A DNA stretch of 64,000 nt from Mycolicibacterium sp. P9-22 (GCF_008329585.1 NZ_NPKP01000007.1:1-64000), one strand, 5' to 3'. Counted from the stretch's first letter, positions 8,574 through 17,348 are shown. The notes: generated from the letters alone by a model not told the origin. A program made the numbers and translations.

Positions 8574-9326
8574 TCAGGCACACTTCTGCGCGGACAACCA
8601 GTCGGCGAAGGTGGTCTCGAAGAGGGTGGCGGGACCGGCGGGCACGATGCTGTGGTCGTCGATGACGGCACCGAAGTAGGGCGCGGCGGGATCGGTGATG
8701 ACCGCGCGCGGGTCGCCCTTGGCGGCCAGGCCGGTGCGCACGAAATCGTCCATGCCGATCTTCTCGGGTCCGGCGATCTCCACGGCGCCGTTGACCGGTC
8801 CGCCGACGGCTGCGCGGGTGACGCCGGTGGCGACGTCCTCGGCGGCGATGGGCTGCATCGCGGCGTGCGGCAGGCGGATGGTGTCACCGTCGGTGGCCGA
8901 CCCGGCGATTGCCTCGACGAACTCGTAGAACTGGGTGGCGCGCACGATCGTGTACGGGACACCGGATTCGACGATCAACTTCTCCTGCGCCACCTTGGCG
9001 CGCATGTATCCGCTGTCCGCCACACCACCGGCGCCCACCACCGACAGCGCCACATGGTGGCCCACACTCTGCGCGCGCTCGGCGGCCAGCAGGTTCCGGG
9101 TCGAGGTGGTGAAGAACGCCAGCACGTCGTCGTCGGCGAAGGACGGCGAGTTGGTGACGTCGACGACGACTTCGGCGCCGGCCAGCGCCGTCTCGACACC
9201 CTCACCCGAGATGGTGTCCACCCCGGAACGCGGCGAGACACCCACCGCGTCATGTCCCAGTTCGGTGAGGTTGGCGACGACCTTCGAGCCGATCAGACCA
9301 CTTCCCCCGATGACTACGATCCTCAT
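8574..9326 (-). CDS. NAD(P)H-binding atypical SDR (NmrA/azoreductase-like)
   Basis: 250-residue single-domain Rossmann protein starting MRIVVIGGSGLIGSKVV, with the GxxGxxG motif of atypical SDRs. It has SVVGAGGVADSGYMRAKVAQE, where the classical YxxxK is replaced by YMRAK, and a substrate region IVRATQFYEF typical of NmrA-like proteins. These enzymes bind NAD(P) and act as oxidoreductases or redox sensors; the substrate is unknown. It is the first gene of a two-gene unit with the hypothetical protein at 7679. Confidence 0.85.
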   Translation of the reverse strand: MRIVVIGGSGLIGSKVVANLTELGHDAVGVSPRSGVDTISGEGVETALAGAEVVVDVTNSPSFADDDVLAFFTTSTRNLLAAERAQSVGHHVALSVVGAGGVADSGYMRAKVAQEKLIVESGVPYTIVRATQFYEFVEAIAGSATDGDTIRLPHAAMQPIAAEDVATGVTRAAVGGPVNGAVEIAGPEKIGMDDFVRTGLAAKGDPRAVITDPAAPYFGAVIDDHSIVPAGPATLFETTFADWLSAQKCA

Positions 9327-9409
9327 TATTGACGCCTTTCCGAAGTGTTCGAACTGTCCACTTCAGCTTGGTCGCCGGGCCCCCCGGAGAAACCCTTGAT
9401 AGTCCGTAG

Positions 9410-11062
9410 TCAACGGGGTGCGGCGAGCTCCCGCAGCGCCGACAGGAACAACTCGTCCATCCGGGGGCTCAACTCGGCCAGCGACGCGCCTGCCGCGTTG
9501 CACGCCGACCCGAACACACGTTGGAATTCCTCCCCGGTGCTACCTGCTCCGATGGACAGGCACAGGCAGGCGACACCGGCGGCCCGGAGCTCGCCGAGCG
9601 CTGCGTGCGCATCGGCCTCCGCGTATCGGCCCTCATAGCCGCTGTCATACGGGTAGCCGTCCGACAGCACGACGAGCAGCCGATTCGGGGTCCCCGCCGT
9701 GTTCTGCAGGATCTCCCCGGCGCCGCGGATGGCCGCGCCGAGGCGGGTGTATCCGGATGGTTGCAGCTGATTCAACCGCGCGCGTTCGGCCGCCCCGAAC
9801 CGCTGCTCGAACGTCTTGATGGCCGGCAGGTGCACCGCATTGCGCCCTTGCGACCGGAACGCGTAGACCGCCACCCGGTCCCCGAGTTCCTCCAGCGTGG
9901 CGGCCATGGTGGCGGCCGCGCGACGCTGGTGTTCGTGGACGGCCAGGCCGTCCGGATCGGCGTCGGTGGCCGACCCGGAGGCGTCGACCAGGATCAGGAC
10001 ACCCAGATTGCGTTCGAGCTTGCGCCGCTCGAGGTAGACGTTGTCCGGCGGTGAGAAGCCGGCGCGCAGGTCCACACACATGGCGATGAGGGCTTCGGTG
10101 TCCAACTCGTCGCCGTCGGCGCGGGCCCGTAACCTTTTCAGTCCCAGACCGATTCGTGCGAGTCGCTGACGCAACACCGCATCCTGAGGGACCTCGGCGG
10201 CCGAGACGTCGACGTCGCTGACGAGCGGGAAGTCGATGACCCGGCACCAGTCGGGGCGGTACCGGTTGTGGTGCACATCCCATTCCGGGAACAGCGCGCC
10301 TCGCACGCCGACAGCTGATCCGGGCTTCTCGGTGCCGGTGAAGCGGATCTGGGTCGGTGCCGGGCGGGCGTTGATTCCGAGCCGCTGCACCTGCCGGACC
10401 GAGCCCACCCGCAGATCGCCGCCGGCGGCATCGTCCTCGTTCGACTTCCCGCCGCCGAACAGTTTGCGCAACAGGTCTGACAGTGCTTGCGAGCTGACCG
10501 GCGCCTCGAACAGTTTGAGGATCTTGCTCTCGCCGCCGGGTTCGTCGTCGTCCCCGGTTTCCTCCGCATCGGTGTGCAGTGCGCCCGCATCGTTCTCGCC
10601 GGCAGCAGCACCCGGCCCGGCCGCCGCGGGCACCACGGCTCGGGGTTTGATGACACCGAACCAGTCCGGCGGGTCGGGCACGGGCTTTCGGCTACGCGCC
10701 AGTGCCAGCGACTCGGCGGCACTGGCGGTGCAGGGGCCACCGTCGAGCACGAGAGCGGCCGCGAGCGGCAGCCGTTCCGCCAGGTCGGCGAGTACCCGCC
10801 GGCCCTCCAGTGCCAGATACCGGCGCGTGGTCGACGGCCTCGCCCGTACTGCCTTCAAATACCCGGGGGACAGGCTGCCGGCGCCGAGAAGCGCGCTCTG
10901 CAGCAGCATCTCGCGGCGCATCTGGTCGAAGGACGCGCCCGCCGTCACATAGACCGTCTGCCCGTCGGTGTAAGCCGGATGTCCGTCGGGGGCCTGTGCC
11001 ACGTCGAGCGACACTCCGGCCACAAAGGTGGCGAGCAGCCGCAGCCGGTCGGGCTCGGTCAC
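9410..11062 (-). CDS. NorD/CbbO-like VWA-domain protein
   Basis: 550-residue cytoplasmic protein with a C-terminal von Willebrand A domain (about residues 360-550). The MIDAS motif is intact: LVDASGSATD (DxSxS), with a later Thr in SGYTRLGAA and VLSDGYPYDS. The N-terminal ~330 residues are NorD-like with an acidic linker around residue 170. NorD/CbbO proteins act with a NorQ/CbbQ AAA+ ring to remodel and insert metal into target enzymes. GTG 11062 overlaps the stop of the NorQ-like gene by 4 nt. The expected target here is the AveC-like membrane protein or an unlinked enzyme; no nor or cbb structural genes are present. Confidence 0.88.
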   Translation of the reverse strand: MTEPDRLRLLATFVAGVSLDVAQAPDGHPAYTDGQTVYVTAGASFDQMRREMLLQSALLGAGSLSPGYLKAVRARPSTTRRYLALEGRRVLADLAERLPLAAALVLDGGPCTASAAESLALARSRKPVPDPPDWFGVIKPRAVVPAAAGPGAAAGENDAGALHTDAEETGDDDEPGGESKILKLFEAPVSSQALSDLLRKLFGGGKSNEDDAAGGDLRVGSVRQVQRLGINARPAPTQIRFTGTEKPGSAVGVRGALFPEWDVHHNRYRPDWCRVIDFPLVSDVDVSAAEVPQDAVLRQRLARIGLGLKRLRARADGDELDTEALIAMCVDLRAGFSPPDNVYLERRKLERNLGVLILVDASGSATDADPDGLAVHEHQRRAAATMAATLEELGDRVAVYAFRSQGRNAVHLPAIKTFEQRFGAAERARLNQLQPSGYTRLGAAIRGAGEILQNTAGTPNRLLVVLSDGYPYDSGYEGRYAEADAHAALGELRAAGVACLCLSIGAGSTGEEFQRVFGSACNAAGASLAELSPRMDELFLSALRELAAPR

Positions 11063-11856
11063 GCCTGGGGCAACATCGCATCGACGAGTTCGCCCAGACC
11101 GCGCACGATATCGGCGTCGTCGGTCAACACCTGCACCATCGCCGACTGCACGGCGGTGCGCATACTGAGTCCCTCGGCGATCAGTCCGCCGGTGAGGATC
11201 AGCATCCTGGTCGACGATGCCTCGCGCAGCGGCGAGCCGTCCAGGTTACGGATGGCCCCGGCGAGGCGCACGAGTGTGCGGGCGGTTTCCTGATCTATCC
11301 CGGCCTCGTGCGCGACGACCTCGGTCTCAATCTCCGGCGGCGGGAAGCCCAGTTCGATGGCGACGAAGCGCTGGCGGGTCGACTCCTTGAGGCTCTTCAG
11401 CACACTTTGGTAGCCCGGGTTGTAGGAGATCACCAGCTGAAAGCCCGGTGCCGCAGGCAGAGTCACGCCGAGCCGGTCGACCGGGAGTTCGCGGCGGTGA
11501 TCGGCCAGCGGGTGGATCACCACGGTGGTGTCCTGACGTGCTTCGACCACCTCGTCGAGATAGAACACCGCACCCTCGCGGACCGCCCTGGTCAGCGGCC
11601 CGTCCACCCACACCGTTTCAGCGCCCTTGAGCAGGAAGCGCCCGACCAGGTCCGCCGACGTCATGTCCTCGTGCCCGGCGACGGTGATCAGTTCCCGCCC
11701 GAGCTCGTTGGCCATGGCTTCGACGAAGCGGGTTTTCCCGCAGCCTGTCGGCCCCTTCAGCAGGATCGGAGATCCTCGTCGCGCCGCAGCCCGGAAAACC
11801 TCACACTCTTCGCCGACCGATCGGTAGAACGTTGCGGGCATGACGGTTTCGATCAC
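11059..11856 (-). CDS. NorQ/CbbQ-type MoxR AAA+ ATPase
   Basis: 265-residue AAA+ ATPase of the MoxR/NorQ clade. Walker A is LLKGPTGCGKTRFVE, Walker B AVFYLDEVVEA, and ISYNPGYQS matches the sensor-1/NPG region seen in CbbQ and NorQ. GTG 11856 is chosen because it overlaps the stop of the AveC-like gene by 4 nt (GTGA); an internal ATG at 11841 is the alternative. It forms a chaperone pair with the downstream VWA protein. The three genes are one overlapping transcription unit. Confidence 0.9.
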   Translation of the reverse strand: MIETVMPATFYRSVGEECEVFRAAARRGSPILLKGPTGCGKTRFVEAMANELGRELITVAGHEDMTSADLVGRFLLKGAETVWVDGPLTRAVREGAVFYLDEVVEARQDTTVVIHPLADHRRELPVDRLGVTLPAAPGFQLVISYNPGYQSVLKSLKESTRQRFVAIELGFPPPEIETEVVAHEAGIDQETARTLVRLAGAIRNLDGSPLREASSTRMLILTGGLIAEGLSMRTAVQSAMVQVLTDDADIVRGLGELVDAMLPQA

Positions 11857-12995
11857 TGACCGGCCCGTTCCAAGGGGATCACCGGTGGCATCGTCGCGCC
11901 CTCGGGCAGCACGAGCTCTCCATCGTTGTTGATGTATCCCGAGTGGTTCCTGGGCAGCGGGAGGTCCGGATGCGGACACGGCCTGTCGGTGCCCTCACCG
12001 CAGATCCCGCCGTTGAAATAGGAACGCTTCTGATGGTCTTCCGGCCACGGGTCGGCATGCATCCCGAGGTAGATCGCCGGCACGTTGTAGAAGAAGAAGA
12101 AACAGGCGCTCACACCGGCGAAGATGGCCAGGAACCGGGTGAACTGCTGCCGGATGAATCCGCCTCGCACACTGTCCAATCCACGTTCCATGATGGTGCG
12201 GCCGCGGTCGTCGGTGAAGTAGCGCAGGCAGCACAGTGCGGCCTGCACCCCACCCCACATCAGTCCCTCGTAGATAGGCCATTGATAGTAGGTGCCGGCG
12301 TTGAACGAAACCGCCTGGATGGCACCGGGATAGGTGTACAACCCGATCGGCAGCATCACCAGTGCCTCCATGACGAAATCGAAGACGATGGCGATTCCGT
12401 AGGTGGCGACGATGAGCCGGAAGTTGCTGATGGTGGGCCACCGGGACTTGATCTTCCGCATGATCCAGCAGCCGACGATGGTGATGAGCAGGACCCCGTA
12501 GGCATAGCCCGGCGCGTTGGTGAGCAACGGTTCGGCGACCATCGCCCCGGGTTCCTCCATATTCGTCGTACCGGGTAGGTACGGCGCCCAGGAGCCCATG
12601 TTGAACAGCCAGGTGTTGTACGTGCACCAGGTGTTGAAGTAGTTCAGGAACGGATCCTGGAAGAACATCAGCGCCATCGACACCAGCAGCATGCCGTCGA
12701 GCGTGATCCGGCGCTCGCGTACCCAGGGCCTGATGATGAAGAACCAGAGCGCGAACGGCAATCCGACCCACAGCACAACGGCATTCGCCATCAGCGGGAT
12801 CTTCATGTACAGCGGCGGCTCGCTCGGCCCCGATGGGACCCGCTCGAAGTAGGGCCCGGTGATCCACCTGATCCAGACATACAGCTGCAGGGCGAGGATG
12901 GCGCCGCCGATGCCTGCCAGAACCTTGACCCGGTTGGAGGACCGTGGACCCGGCTCCTTGGGTATTGCTGCGTCGCTGAGCGATTCGGTACTCAC
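11853..12995 (-). CDS. AveC-like (spirocyclase family) membrane protein
   Basis: 380-residue polytopic protein resembling the AveC family, named for the Streptomyces avermectin spiroketal cyclase and common in mycobacteria with unknown role. Around six or seven hydrophobic segments are visible, e.g. VLAGIGGAILALQLYVWI, LLVSMALMFFQDP, YGVLLITIVGCWIM, GIAIVFDFVMEALVML and FLAIFAGVSACFFFFY. The conserved-looking FQDPFLNYFNTW and NMGSW motifs sit at membrane edges. The C-terminal ~70 residues are soluble with two Cys. The start is GTG 12995, about 6 nt after a -10 box (TATCTT, 13002-13007), so the mRNA may be leaderless. First gene of the AveC-NorQ-NorD operon. Confidence 0.85.
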   Translation of the reverse strand: MSTESLSDAAIPKEPGPRSSNRVKVLAGIGGAILALQLYVWIRWITGPYFERVPSGPSEPPLYMKIPLMANAVVLWVGLPFALWFFIIRPWVRERRITLDGMLLVSMALMFFQDPFLNYFNTWCTYNTWLFNMGSWAPYLPGTTNMEEPGAMVAEPLLTNAPGYAYGVLLITIVGCWIMRKIKSRWPTISNFRLIVATYGIAIVFDFVMEALVMLPIGLYTYPGAIQAVSFNAGTYYQWPIYEGLMWGGVQAALCCLRYFTDDRGRTIMERGLDSVRGGFIRQQFTRFLAIFAGVSACFFFFYNVPAIYLGMHADPWPEDHQKRSYFNGGICGEGTDRPCPHPDLPLPRNHSGYINNDGELVLPEGATMPPVIPLERAGQ

Positions 12996-13001
12996 TTCGC
13001 A

Positions 13002-13031
13002 AAGATACCCATGGGTATCTCAGTAACTCAA
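13002..13031 (-). promoter_or_regulatory. Promoter of the AveC operon with perfect 18-bp palindrome operator
   Basis: AGATACCCATGGGTATCT at 13003-13020 is a perfect palindrome between the AveC-like gene (GTG 12995) and the divergent TetR gene (ATG 13065). On the minus strand it lies between a -35-like TTGAGT (13026-13031) and a -10-like TATCTT (13002-13007) with an 18-bp spacer, so a bound TetR dimer would block RNA polymerase. The -10 to start distance of 6 nt predicts a leaderless transcript. Confidence 0.75.
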
Positions 13032-13064
13032 GGGTTTCTTGGATTCTGTGCCAGACTGGTGCGC

Positions 13065-13667
13065 ATGGTCGAGCAGTGGACGCGTGAGAAACGCCTCGAG
13101 CGCACCCGCTCCCTGCTCCTCGACGCCGCGGAAGAAGTCTTCGCCGACAAGGGCTTCGCGCCGGCCAGTCTGGACGACATCGCGCGGGCCGCCGGCTATA
13201 CCAAGGGCGCGATCTACAAGCACTTCGCCACCAAGGAAGATTTGTTCTTCGCCGTCAGCGACCGGTACTGGCGGCGCTATTTCGACAACTTCGCCGACGT
13301 GCTGTCGTCGGCGACCGAGGTCGGCGCCCGCGAACTGGATGCCATCGCGGCACGGTGGCGTCAGCTGAGCCTGGACCGCGGGGCCGAGCATGCCGCCTTG
13401 GGCCATGAATTCACCCTGTATCTGCTGCGGAACCCCGACGCACGGGAGCGGGTGGCCGGCAAACGGTCGGAAGTCGTTGAGGCACTGAGCACCTTCATCG
13501 GCGAGGGCATGGAGCGCATGGGCGCGACCCTGCTGATTCCGCCGCTGACCTTTGCCCAGGTGCTCGTCGCGACCAGCGATTCGGTGGTTCTCGGCAGCCA
13601 GCTCGACGATGTCGACCTCTACCGGCCCATCGTGGAGATGTACATGTCAGCCATCAAAATGGGCTGA
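13065..13667 (+). CDS. TetR-family regulator of the AveC-NorQ-NorD operon (inferred)
   Basis: 200-residue TetR-type repressor starting MVEQWTREKRLERTRSLL. The HTH is ASLDDIARAAGYTKGAIYKHF. An in-frame upstream ATG at 13011 lies inside the operator palindrome and would add 18 residues; ATG 13065 gives the usual N-terminal length. The C-terminal half is helical, with a typical ligand-binding domain. It is divergent from the AveC-like gene and is the natural candidate to bind the 18-bp palindrome at 13003-13020. Confidence 0.9.
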   Translation: MVEQWTREKRLERTRSLLLDAAEEVFADKGFAPASLDDIARAAGYTKGAIYKHFATKEDLFFAVSDRYWRRYFDNFADVLSSATEVGARELDAIAARWRQLSLDRGAEHAALGHEFTLYLLRNPDARERVAGKRSEVVEALSTFIGEGMERMGATLLIPPLTFAQVLVATSDSVVLGSQLDDVDLYRPIVEMYMSAIKMG

Positions 13668-13686
13668 CGTATGCTCGGGGCTTCAA

Positions 13687-13702
13687 TGCCAAGTAGTTGA
13701 TA
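13687..13702. promoter_or_regulatory. Copy A of the shared CAAGTASTTG operator (ALDH operon)
   Basis: TGCCAAGTAGTTGATA matches 15 of 16 bases of the element at 24999-25014 and all but two of the element at 21625-21640 (reverse strand). It lies 17 bp upstream of the GTG start of the aldehyde dehydrogenase. It follows a possible -10 TATGCT (13670-13675), so it would overlap or follow the transcription start. Probably bound by the MarR protein encoded at 21662. Confidence 0.7.
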
Positions 13703-13719
13703 CCCGAGGGGGCTGGCGC

Positions 13720-15111
13720 GTGCTCAGACTGGTTTCTCCGCACACCGAGGAACTGCTCGCCGAGGTCCCGATCTCCACTGCCGAGGAGATCGACGCAGCC
13801 GTGAACGCGGCCCGGGCCGCCATCGACGCCGGCCCCTGGCCGCGGATGGCCCCGGGTGAGCGCGTCGAGATGCTGCGCCGGTTCGCCGAGGTCTATCGGG
13901 CACACGGTAAGGAGATCGCCCAGCTCATCACCGCCGAGATCGGCGCGCCGATCACCTTCGCGCAGCGCGCCCAGATCGGCCTGCCGGCCATGATGATCGG
14001 CGCATTCTGCGATACCGCCCAGGGTTACGACTGGCAGGAGATCCGGCCGGGCTTCTTCGGCTCCGACATCCACGTCCGCAAGGAACCCGTCGGCGTGGTG
14101 GCCGCGATCGTGCCGTGGAACATGCCGCAGTTCCTCACCATCGCCAAGCTGGTGCCCGCGCTGCTGGCCGGCTGCGCCGTCATCGTGAAGCCGGCCCCGG
14201 AGACCTCGCTGGACGCGCTGTACCTGGTGAAGCTGTTCGAGGAAGTGGGACTGCCACCCGGGGTGATGACGGTGCTGCCCGGCGACAACACCGTCGGCGA
14301 GCGGCTGGTCAGCCATCCCGGGATCGACAAGGTGTCGTTCACCGGGTCCACCGTCGTCGGCAAGGCGGTCGCCGCCGCGTGCGCGGCCAACCTCACGAAG
14401 GTCAGCCTGGAACTCGGCGGCAAGTCGGCGGCCATCGTCCTCGACGATGCCGACCCCGCCACCGTCGCCGCGGGGGTGCGCTCGGCCAGCCTGTCCAACA
14501 GCGGCCAGATCTGCAATGCGCTGACCCGCATCCTCGTTCCGGCCACCCGCCAGCAGCAGTTCGTCGACGCGCTCGCCGCGGAGATCGACGCCATCAAGGT
14601 CGGCGACCCGACCGATCCGCAGACCCAACTCGGACCGCTGGTGAACCGGCGCCAGCAGCAGCGGGTGCTGGACTACATCGGGATCGGCCAGGATGAGGGT
14701 GCCCGACTGGTGGTCGGCGGCACCGATGCGCCCGCCGGTGTCGACCGCGGCTGGTACGTCCGCCCGACCTTGTTCGCCGAGGCGCAGAACTCGATGCGCA
14801 TCGCGCAGGAGGAGATCTTCGGGCCGGTCCTGACCGTCATCGGATATCGCGACGAGCAGGAGGCCGCCGCACTCGCCAACGACTCCGGGTACGGACTGGC
14901 GGGGTCGGTGTGGACGGCCGACACCGACCGCGGGCTGGCCATCGCCGCGCAGATCAAGACCGGCACCTTCGGCGTCAACCAGGGTTACACGATGGATCCC
15001 TTCGCACCGTTCGGTGGCGTCAAGGACAGTGGGTACGGCCGCGAGCTCGGCCGCGAGGGTCTGGAAGGCTACCTCGATACCAAATCAATCGCCGTCGCGG
15101 CAGGAGTGTGA
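13720..15111 (+). CDS. NAD(P)-dependent aldehyde dehydrogenase
   Basis: ALDH superfamily enzyme of 463 residues that oxidises an aldehyde to the acid. GTG 13720 is preceded by GAGGGGG with suitable spacing. The family motifs are present: VPWNMPQ and KPAPETS (cofactor binding), FTGSTVVGK, ELGGKSAAIV with the general-base Glu, SNSGQICNALTR with the nucleophilic Cys, and EEIFGPVL. It is slightly shorter at the N-terminus than typical 480-490-residue members. It is the first gene of an operon with the SDR at 15116 and carries the operator shared with the Rieske operons, so it probably serves the same pathway. Confidence 0.92.
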   Translation: MLRLVSPHTEELLAEVPISTAEEIDAAVNAARAAIDAGPWPRMAPGERVEMLRRFAEVYRAHGKEIAQLITAEIGAPITFAQRAQIGLPAMMIGAFCDTAQGYDWQEIRPGFFGSDIHVRKEPVGVVAAIVPWNMPQFLTIAKLVPALLAGCAVIVKPAPETSLDALYLVKLFEEVGLPPGVMTVLPGDNTVGERLVSHPGIDKVSFTGSTVVGKAVAAACAANLTKVSLELGGKSAAIVLDDADPATVAAGVRSASLSNSGQICNALTRILVPATRQQQFVDALAAEIDAIKVGDPTDPQTQLGPLVNRRQQQRVLDYIGIGQDEGARLVVGGTDAPAGVDRGWYVRPTLFAEAQNSMRIAQEEIFGPVLTVIGYRDEQEAAALANDSGYGLAGSVWTADTDRGLAIAAQIKTGTFGVNQGYTMDPFAPFGGVKDSGYGRELGREGLEGYLDTKSIAVAAGV

Positions 15112-15115
15112 TCGT

Positions 15116-15982
15116 TTGTCCACGTTGAATTTCGATGGTCGTGTCGTCGTGGTGACCGGCGCCGGTGGCGGTCTGGGCCGTTGCCATGCCCTCGAATTCG
15201 CCCGCCGCGGCGCCTATGTCGTGGTCAACGACGTGGGCGCCGCGGTCGACGGCACCGGGCCGGCGACCTCGGCCGCCCAGGCCGTGGTCGACGAGATCAC
15301 CACGGCCGGCGGCTCGGCGGTCGCGAACACCGATTCGGTGGCCACCGACGAGGGTGGCAAGGGCATCATCGCCACCGCGACCGAGGCTTTCGGCCGGGTG
15401 GATGTGCTGATCAACAATGCCGGCATCCTGCGCGACGCCGCGTTCAAGAACATGACCGCCGACCAGGTCGATGCCGTGCTGGACGTGCACCTGCGGGGCG
15501 CCTTCAATGTCACCCGAGCGGTGTGGCCGGTGTTCCGCGAGCAGGACTACGGACGCATCGTCATGACGACCTCGGGGTCCGGTCTGTTCGGCACGTTCGG
15601 GCAGTCGAACTACGGGGCGGCCAAGACCGGTCTCGTCGGGCTGATGAACGTGCTGGCGATCGAGGGGCAGCGCAACAACATCCGGGTCAACGCCATCTCC
15701 CCCATCGCCAAGACGCGGATGACGGAGAACACCATGACCGAGCTCGTGAAGGATCTCGCGCCCGAGGATGTCACCCCGGTGGTGGTGTATCTGGCGCACG
15801 AGAGTTGCGAGCGGACCGCCAACATCTACCGGGTCGGCGGTAAGCACGTGTCACGGGTCTTCATCGCCGAGACCGCCGGTGTCGACCTGGAGGCGCCGAC
15901 CGCGGAGGCCTTCGCCGCGGAGATCGATGCCATCGATGACGCCGGGTCGTTCACGATCCGGGGTGGACCGGCGCGCACGTAG
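15116..15982 (+). CDS. SDR oxidoreductase, HSD17B4/hydroxyacyl-CoA dehydrogenase-like
   Basis: 288-residue short-chain dehydrogenase. TTG 15116 is chosen because CAGGAG lies 9 nt upstream and the Rossmann motif GRVVVVTGAGGGLGRCHALEF follows. VNDVGAAVDG, INNAGILRD, the catalytic TTSGSG Ser and NYGAAK Tyr-Lys are all present. The style (VVNDVG, SNYGAAKTGLVGLMN) is that of the dehydrogenase domain of peroxisomal multifunctional enzyme type 2, suggesting a 3-hydroxyacyl-CoA or hydroxysteroid-type substrate. The gene starts 4 nt after the ALDH stop. Confidence 0.87.
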   Translation: MSTLNFDGRVVVVTGAGGGLGRCHALEFARRGAYVVVNDVGAAVDGTGPATSAAQAVVDEITTAGGSAVANTDSVATDEGGKGIIATATEAFGRVDVLINNAGILRDAAFKNMTADQVDAVLDVHLRGAFNVTRAVWPVFREQDYGRIVMTTSGSGLFGTFGQSNYGAAKTGLVGLMNVLAIEGQRNNIRVNAISPIAKTRMTENTMTELVKDLAPEDVTPVVVYLAHESCERTANIYRVGGKHVSRVFIAETAGVDLEAPTAEAFAAEIDAIDDAGSFTIRGGPART

Positions 15983-16054
15983 TCGTCGTCGATTAGGTGG
16001 GCTAAGCGGGGCCGGGCGCGGGTCTACCGGCCGCCACTGGCAGCGCACTAGCAA

Positions 16055-16705
16055 CTAGTTCTCGATGATCCCAATCCCCGGCGGCAGTCCTTGACGGCCA
16101 GGCAGAGGGGTGAGCACCCACGGGCCGTTCTGCCTCACGACGCCGTGACGTTTTGGGCGGAATCGACGCGTGCGGTCCTTGCGGTCAATAAAGCTGGCGA
16201 CTGGTCGCGCTCGTATCGTTTCATCCAGATGCCCTCGGACGGCGTACGGTCCGATCCGATACGCCCCTGGTTCACCACCATGGTTGCGTCCCAGAATAAT
16301 CGGCCTGAATACTTCGCCGGCATCTGCCTCGATTGTCAGCTTGTGCTCATCAGGGCTGACGTCTTCGGAAGTTATGGTGATTGCGCCAATCTCGTCCCCA
16401 AGGACGGTCCCTGCGACGAAGATGCTCGACCGTCTATCATCCGGCCCATAGTCGAATTCCCATTCGAGCGAGCGCAAAGTGGTTTCAGCGTTTCCCGTGT
16501 TCGACACGGTCACTTGAGCGACCCACCCAAGATCAACCTTTTGGCCCTCAGCTGTAATTTCCGATTCGGTCGACACCCGGCAGTCTTCGAGGACGATGTG
16601 CGGGCGATCCCACCAATTGCTCTTTATTTGCCAGCCAAGCGACCACCCGCTCAGCAACGCCGCAACCGTCGCCACCCAGTTGGCATACCAGTTCACATCC
16701 TCCAT
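16055..16705 (-). CDS. Hypothetical protein with N-terminal membrane segment
   Basis: 216 residues, not recognised. Residues 6-25 (WYANWVATVAALLSGWSLGW) form one probable membrane anchor, and the rest is a soluble beta-rich domain (VAQVTVSNTGNAETTLRSLEW resembles an Ig-like fold). Base composition is visibly less GC-rich and codon use less biased than in the flanking genes, and the gene sits in an accessory segment between two catabolic operons. That pattern suggests horizontal acquisition. It might be a remnant of a defence or phage-derived cassette, but nothing in the sequence proves that. Confidence 0.6.
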   Translation of the reverse strand: MEDVNWYANWVATVAALLSGWSLGWQIKSNWWDRPHIVLEDCRVSTESEITAEGQKVDLGWVAQVTVSNTGNAETTLRSLEWEFDYGPDDRRSSIFVAGTVLGDEIGAITITSEDVSPDEHKLTIEADAGEVFRPIILGRNHGGEPGAYRIGPYAVRGHLDETIRARPVASFIDRKDRTRRFRPKRHGVVRQNGPWVLTPLPGRQGLPPGIGIIEN

Positions 16706-16891
16706 GTTGCGAGCATAGGGCCGCCCATCATCGCGACCGCCCTCCGCAGCTCAAACCTTTGCCTTCTGTGCTTTGCGGCGGCAGCAATTGCATTCACGAC
16801 TGACACTGTCGCCGGACAGCGCGGGCCCCGGGCTGGCAGTGGAGCCGCCGATCAGCGCTTGAACCCGAAGTAAAAAGGTAGATTCATCCCG
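16706..16891. other. Non-coding accessory DNA
   Basis: Between the 216-residue hypothetical gene and the debris at 16892 I see no supportable gene, no promoter and no terminal inverted repeats. Together with 15983-16054 it forms the edges of a lower-GC accessory segment. Any insertion boundaries have been lost or cannot be recognised by eye. Confidence 0.4.
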
Positions 16892-17348
16892 ATGAGCAAG
16901 ACAGAGGGCGCACCGCCGTCGTTGGACTGGCAGCCCCAGCCAAGCTTCATCCACGGCAACTGCGAGGTCCCACAGGAGAAGGCTGGATTGGTGGTGTTCT
17001 CTGATACGCCTTTGGGGGCGGTTGTCTATCCAGCCGGAAGGCGGCGCGTGGACGGCCCGATGCGATGGCCAGCCACTGGTCCATGACCCAGTAACACGAC
17101 GAGCCGCGTGGATCGCTGCCAAGGATCACTATCAGAAACTCTGGTTGGCTACTACTGACCCCACCCTCTAGTCGAGGTGTATCCCTGGCCGATACGGGCG
17201 CCACCATCGTGTGGACCTCACCGACGGGCACCTCTACACCGCGGCCCGCATCACCGCCGAACGCCACACCAACCGGGCACGGCTCGAACGACAGCCACGC
17301 GGACACCAAGCGTGGCTCGCCGCGCACGACGAACCCGCACCCTTCTAA
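16892..17348 (+). pseudogene. Probable gene debris (frame-shifted/interrupted ORF)
   Basis: From ATG 16892 a 64-codon frame opens (MSKTEGAPPSLDWQPQPSF). A different frame reads on as GGAWTARCDGQPLVHDPVT and RRAAWIAAKDHYQKLWL, meets a single TAG at 17169-17171, and continues as RYGRHHRVDLTDGHLYTAA to TAA 17346-17348. The protein-like character of each piece suggests one or two decayed genes with a frameshift and a nonsense codon. The family is not recognised. The last codons overlap the end of the minus-strand TauD gene. Confidence 0.35.

Noticed and set aside
8573..8962. N-terminal extension of the hypothetical protein gene beyond ATG 8572
   Set aside because: The extension is Pro/Ser/Arg-rich shadow sequence inside the upstream NAD(P)H-binding gene; ATG 8572 sits one base past that gene's stop.
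12631..12650. GAAGTAGTTCA inside the AveC-like gene as another MarR operator
   Set aside because: It lacks the flanking TGNC and GATA bases and lies inside a coding region far from a promoter.
16000..16060. Possible attachment site or tRNA-like element at the edge of the accessory segment
   Set aside because: No cloverleaf, CCA end or direct repeat partner at the other edge could be found.
16751..17327. Two overlapping minus-strand open frames
   Set aside because: They lack ribosome binding sites and their composition is that of antisense to the plus-strand debris; no domain is recognisable.
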